In this document: positions 63,592 to 64,000 of the stretch, piece after piece
How the letters are laid out: each line of letters begins with the position of its first letter
Numbering within the stretch: position 1 is the first letter of the stretch
Source: Herbihabitans rhizosphaerae
Lineage (GTDB): Bacteria; Actinomycetota; Actinomycetes; Mycobacteriales; Pseudonocardiaceae
Length of the DNA: 64,000 bases
Direction: 5' to 3'
Assembly: GCF_004216555.1 (NCBI RefSeq)
Contig: NZ_SGWQ01000015.1
Span: forward strand, 62,001-126,000
Translations under genes and position numbers: made by a program
Notes under the pieces: model-generated
What the model saw: the letters and a program-made list of their open reading frames with translations, nothing else
The model's database searches: none
What the model was told of the DNA's origin: nothing

Positions 63592-64000
63592 TCACCGACT
63601 CAACCGCTGGTAGCGCCGCACGGCCAGCGGGAAGAACACCACCGTGATCAACACCGGCCACAGCACCGCCATCAGGATCGAGTGTTGCGCGATCCACGAG
63701 TCCCCGCCGATACCCGGATTGCCGAACAGCTCCCGGACGGCGGACACCGTGGACGACAACGGGTTCCACTCCGCGATGGTTCCCAGCCAGTTCGGCATGG
63801 TCTCCGGCGGGGCGTAGACGCTGGTGAGAAACCCGAGCGGCCACACCAGAATCTGCACCGCCGCCACCGACTCCGGATTCGGCAGCATCAGGCCGAGGTA
63901 GATGCCCAACCACAGCAGCGCGAACCGCAGCAGCAACATCAACCCGAACGCGGCCAGCGCGAGCCCGATGCCGCGGTTGATCTTCCAGTCGACCGCCAGC
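63592..64000 (-). CDS. ABC-2 type transporter permease (partial, C-terminal part)
   Basis: The frame enters from the right edge and stops at TGA 63592-63594. The visible 135 residues have three hydrophobic segments (LLLRFALLWLGIYLGLML, VAAVQILVWPLGFLTSVYA, ILMAVLWPVLITVVFFPLAV) and the DrrB-type motif EWNPLSSTVSAVRELFGNPG. It probably exports a drug or lipid together with an ATPase beyond the window. Confidence 0.85.
   Translation of the reverse strand, partial: LAVDWKINRGIGLALAAFGLMLLLRFALLWLGIYLGLMLPNPESVAAVQILVWPLGFLTSVYAPPETMPNWLGTIAEWNPLSSTVSAVRELFGNPGIGGDSWIAQHSILMAVLWPVLITVVFFPLAVRRYQRLSR

Overview
The window is high-GC actinobacterial DNA, most likely from a Pseudonocardiaceae-type genome (Amycolatopsis/Kutzneria-like). 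This rests on GTG/TTG starts with GGAGG-type ribosome sites, frequent ATGA/GTGA stop-start overlaps, a complete mce operon, a type VII secretion-type substrate cassette, a DUF222/HNH gene and many one-component regulators. The genus is inferred from style, not from a marker gene. No rRNA, tRNA, CRISPR array or integrase was seen.

Layout. 1-8.1 kb: end of an unidentified gene, two tandem PucR regulators, a MarR/membrane-protein pair, an OhrR-Ohr peroxide module coupled to a zinc-free reductase, a TetR gene and an acyl-CoA dehydrogenase. 8.1-12.6 kb: a membrane pentapeptide-repeat gene overlapping a GT-B polymer-transferase-like gene that holds nine heptanucleotide repeats and is out of frame as sequenced, then a convergent NB-ARC/TPR STAND ATPase. 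12.7-17.9 kb: a graveyard of secondary-metabolism remnants (a glycosyltransferase, a type II thioesterase missing its middle, a collapsed NRPS gene, an adenylation-domain scrap, a YibE/F scrap) mixed with intact DUF488, SnoaL-like and WYL genes and a MITE-like inverted repeat. 17.9-34.1 kb: catabolic and regulatory genes (alcohol dehydrogenase, FAD oxidase, secreted GH31, a MarR-controlled flavin monooxygenase operon, two crotonases, a TetR/MpaB-like pair, DoxX, SDR) with remnants of a discoidin-domain protein and a GH89 glycosidase.

34.1-43.8 kb: a complete mce lipid-import operon on the minus strand (yrbEA-yrbEB-mceABCDEF-mam) with a divergent TetR gene and a 28-bp inverted repeat between them. 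43.8-54.3 kb: SnoaL-like protein, aldo/keto reductase, Baeyer-Villiger-type monooxygenase, a lower-GC patch with a LuxR-type regulator and a secreted I36-type inhibitor, an ECF sigma/CU044_5270 pair, a TetR-controlled UvrA-like ABC protein with a siderophore-interacting flavoprotein, and a decayed GH59 gene. 54.3-64 kb: a secreted alpha-helical/proline-rich protein, a three-gene type VII secretion-type cassette, a frameshifted DUF222/HNH gene, a SWIM/SNF2 pair and the end of an ABC-2 permease.

The most unusual signal is the (CCCGGAG)9 tract at 9330-9392. With nine copies the transferase reads out of frame after the tract; losing one copy or gaining two restores a 568-residue protein. This looks like a phase-variation switch in a surface-polymer enzyme. 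A second theme is that several pseudogenes keep both ends but have lost their middles. A third is a set of recurring short palindromes (a GTCCAC-W-GTGGAC 13-mer, an 18-bp ACTTTAGC hairpin, GAGTCCCGCGC units) spread through coding and intergenic DNA.
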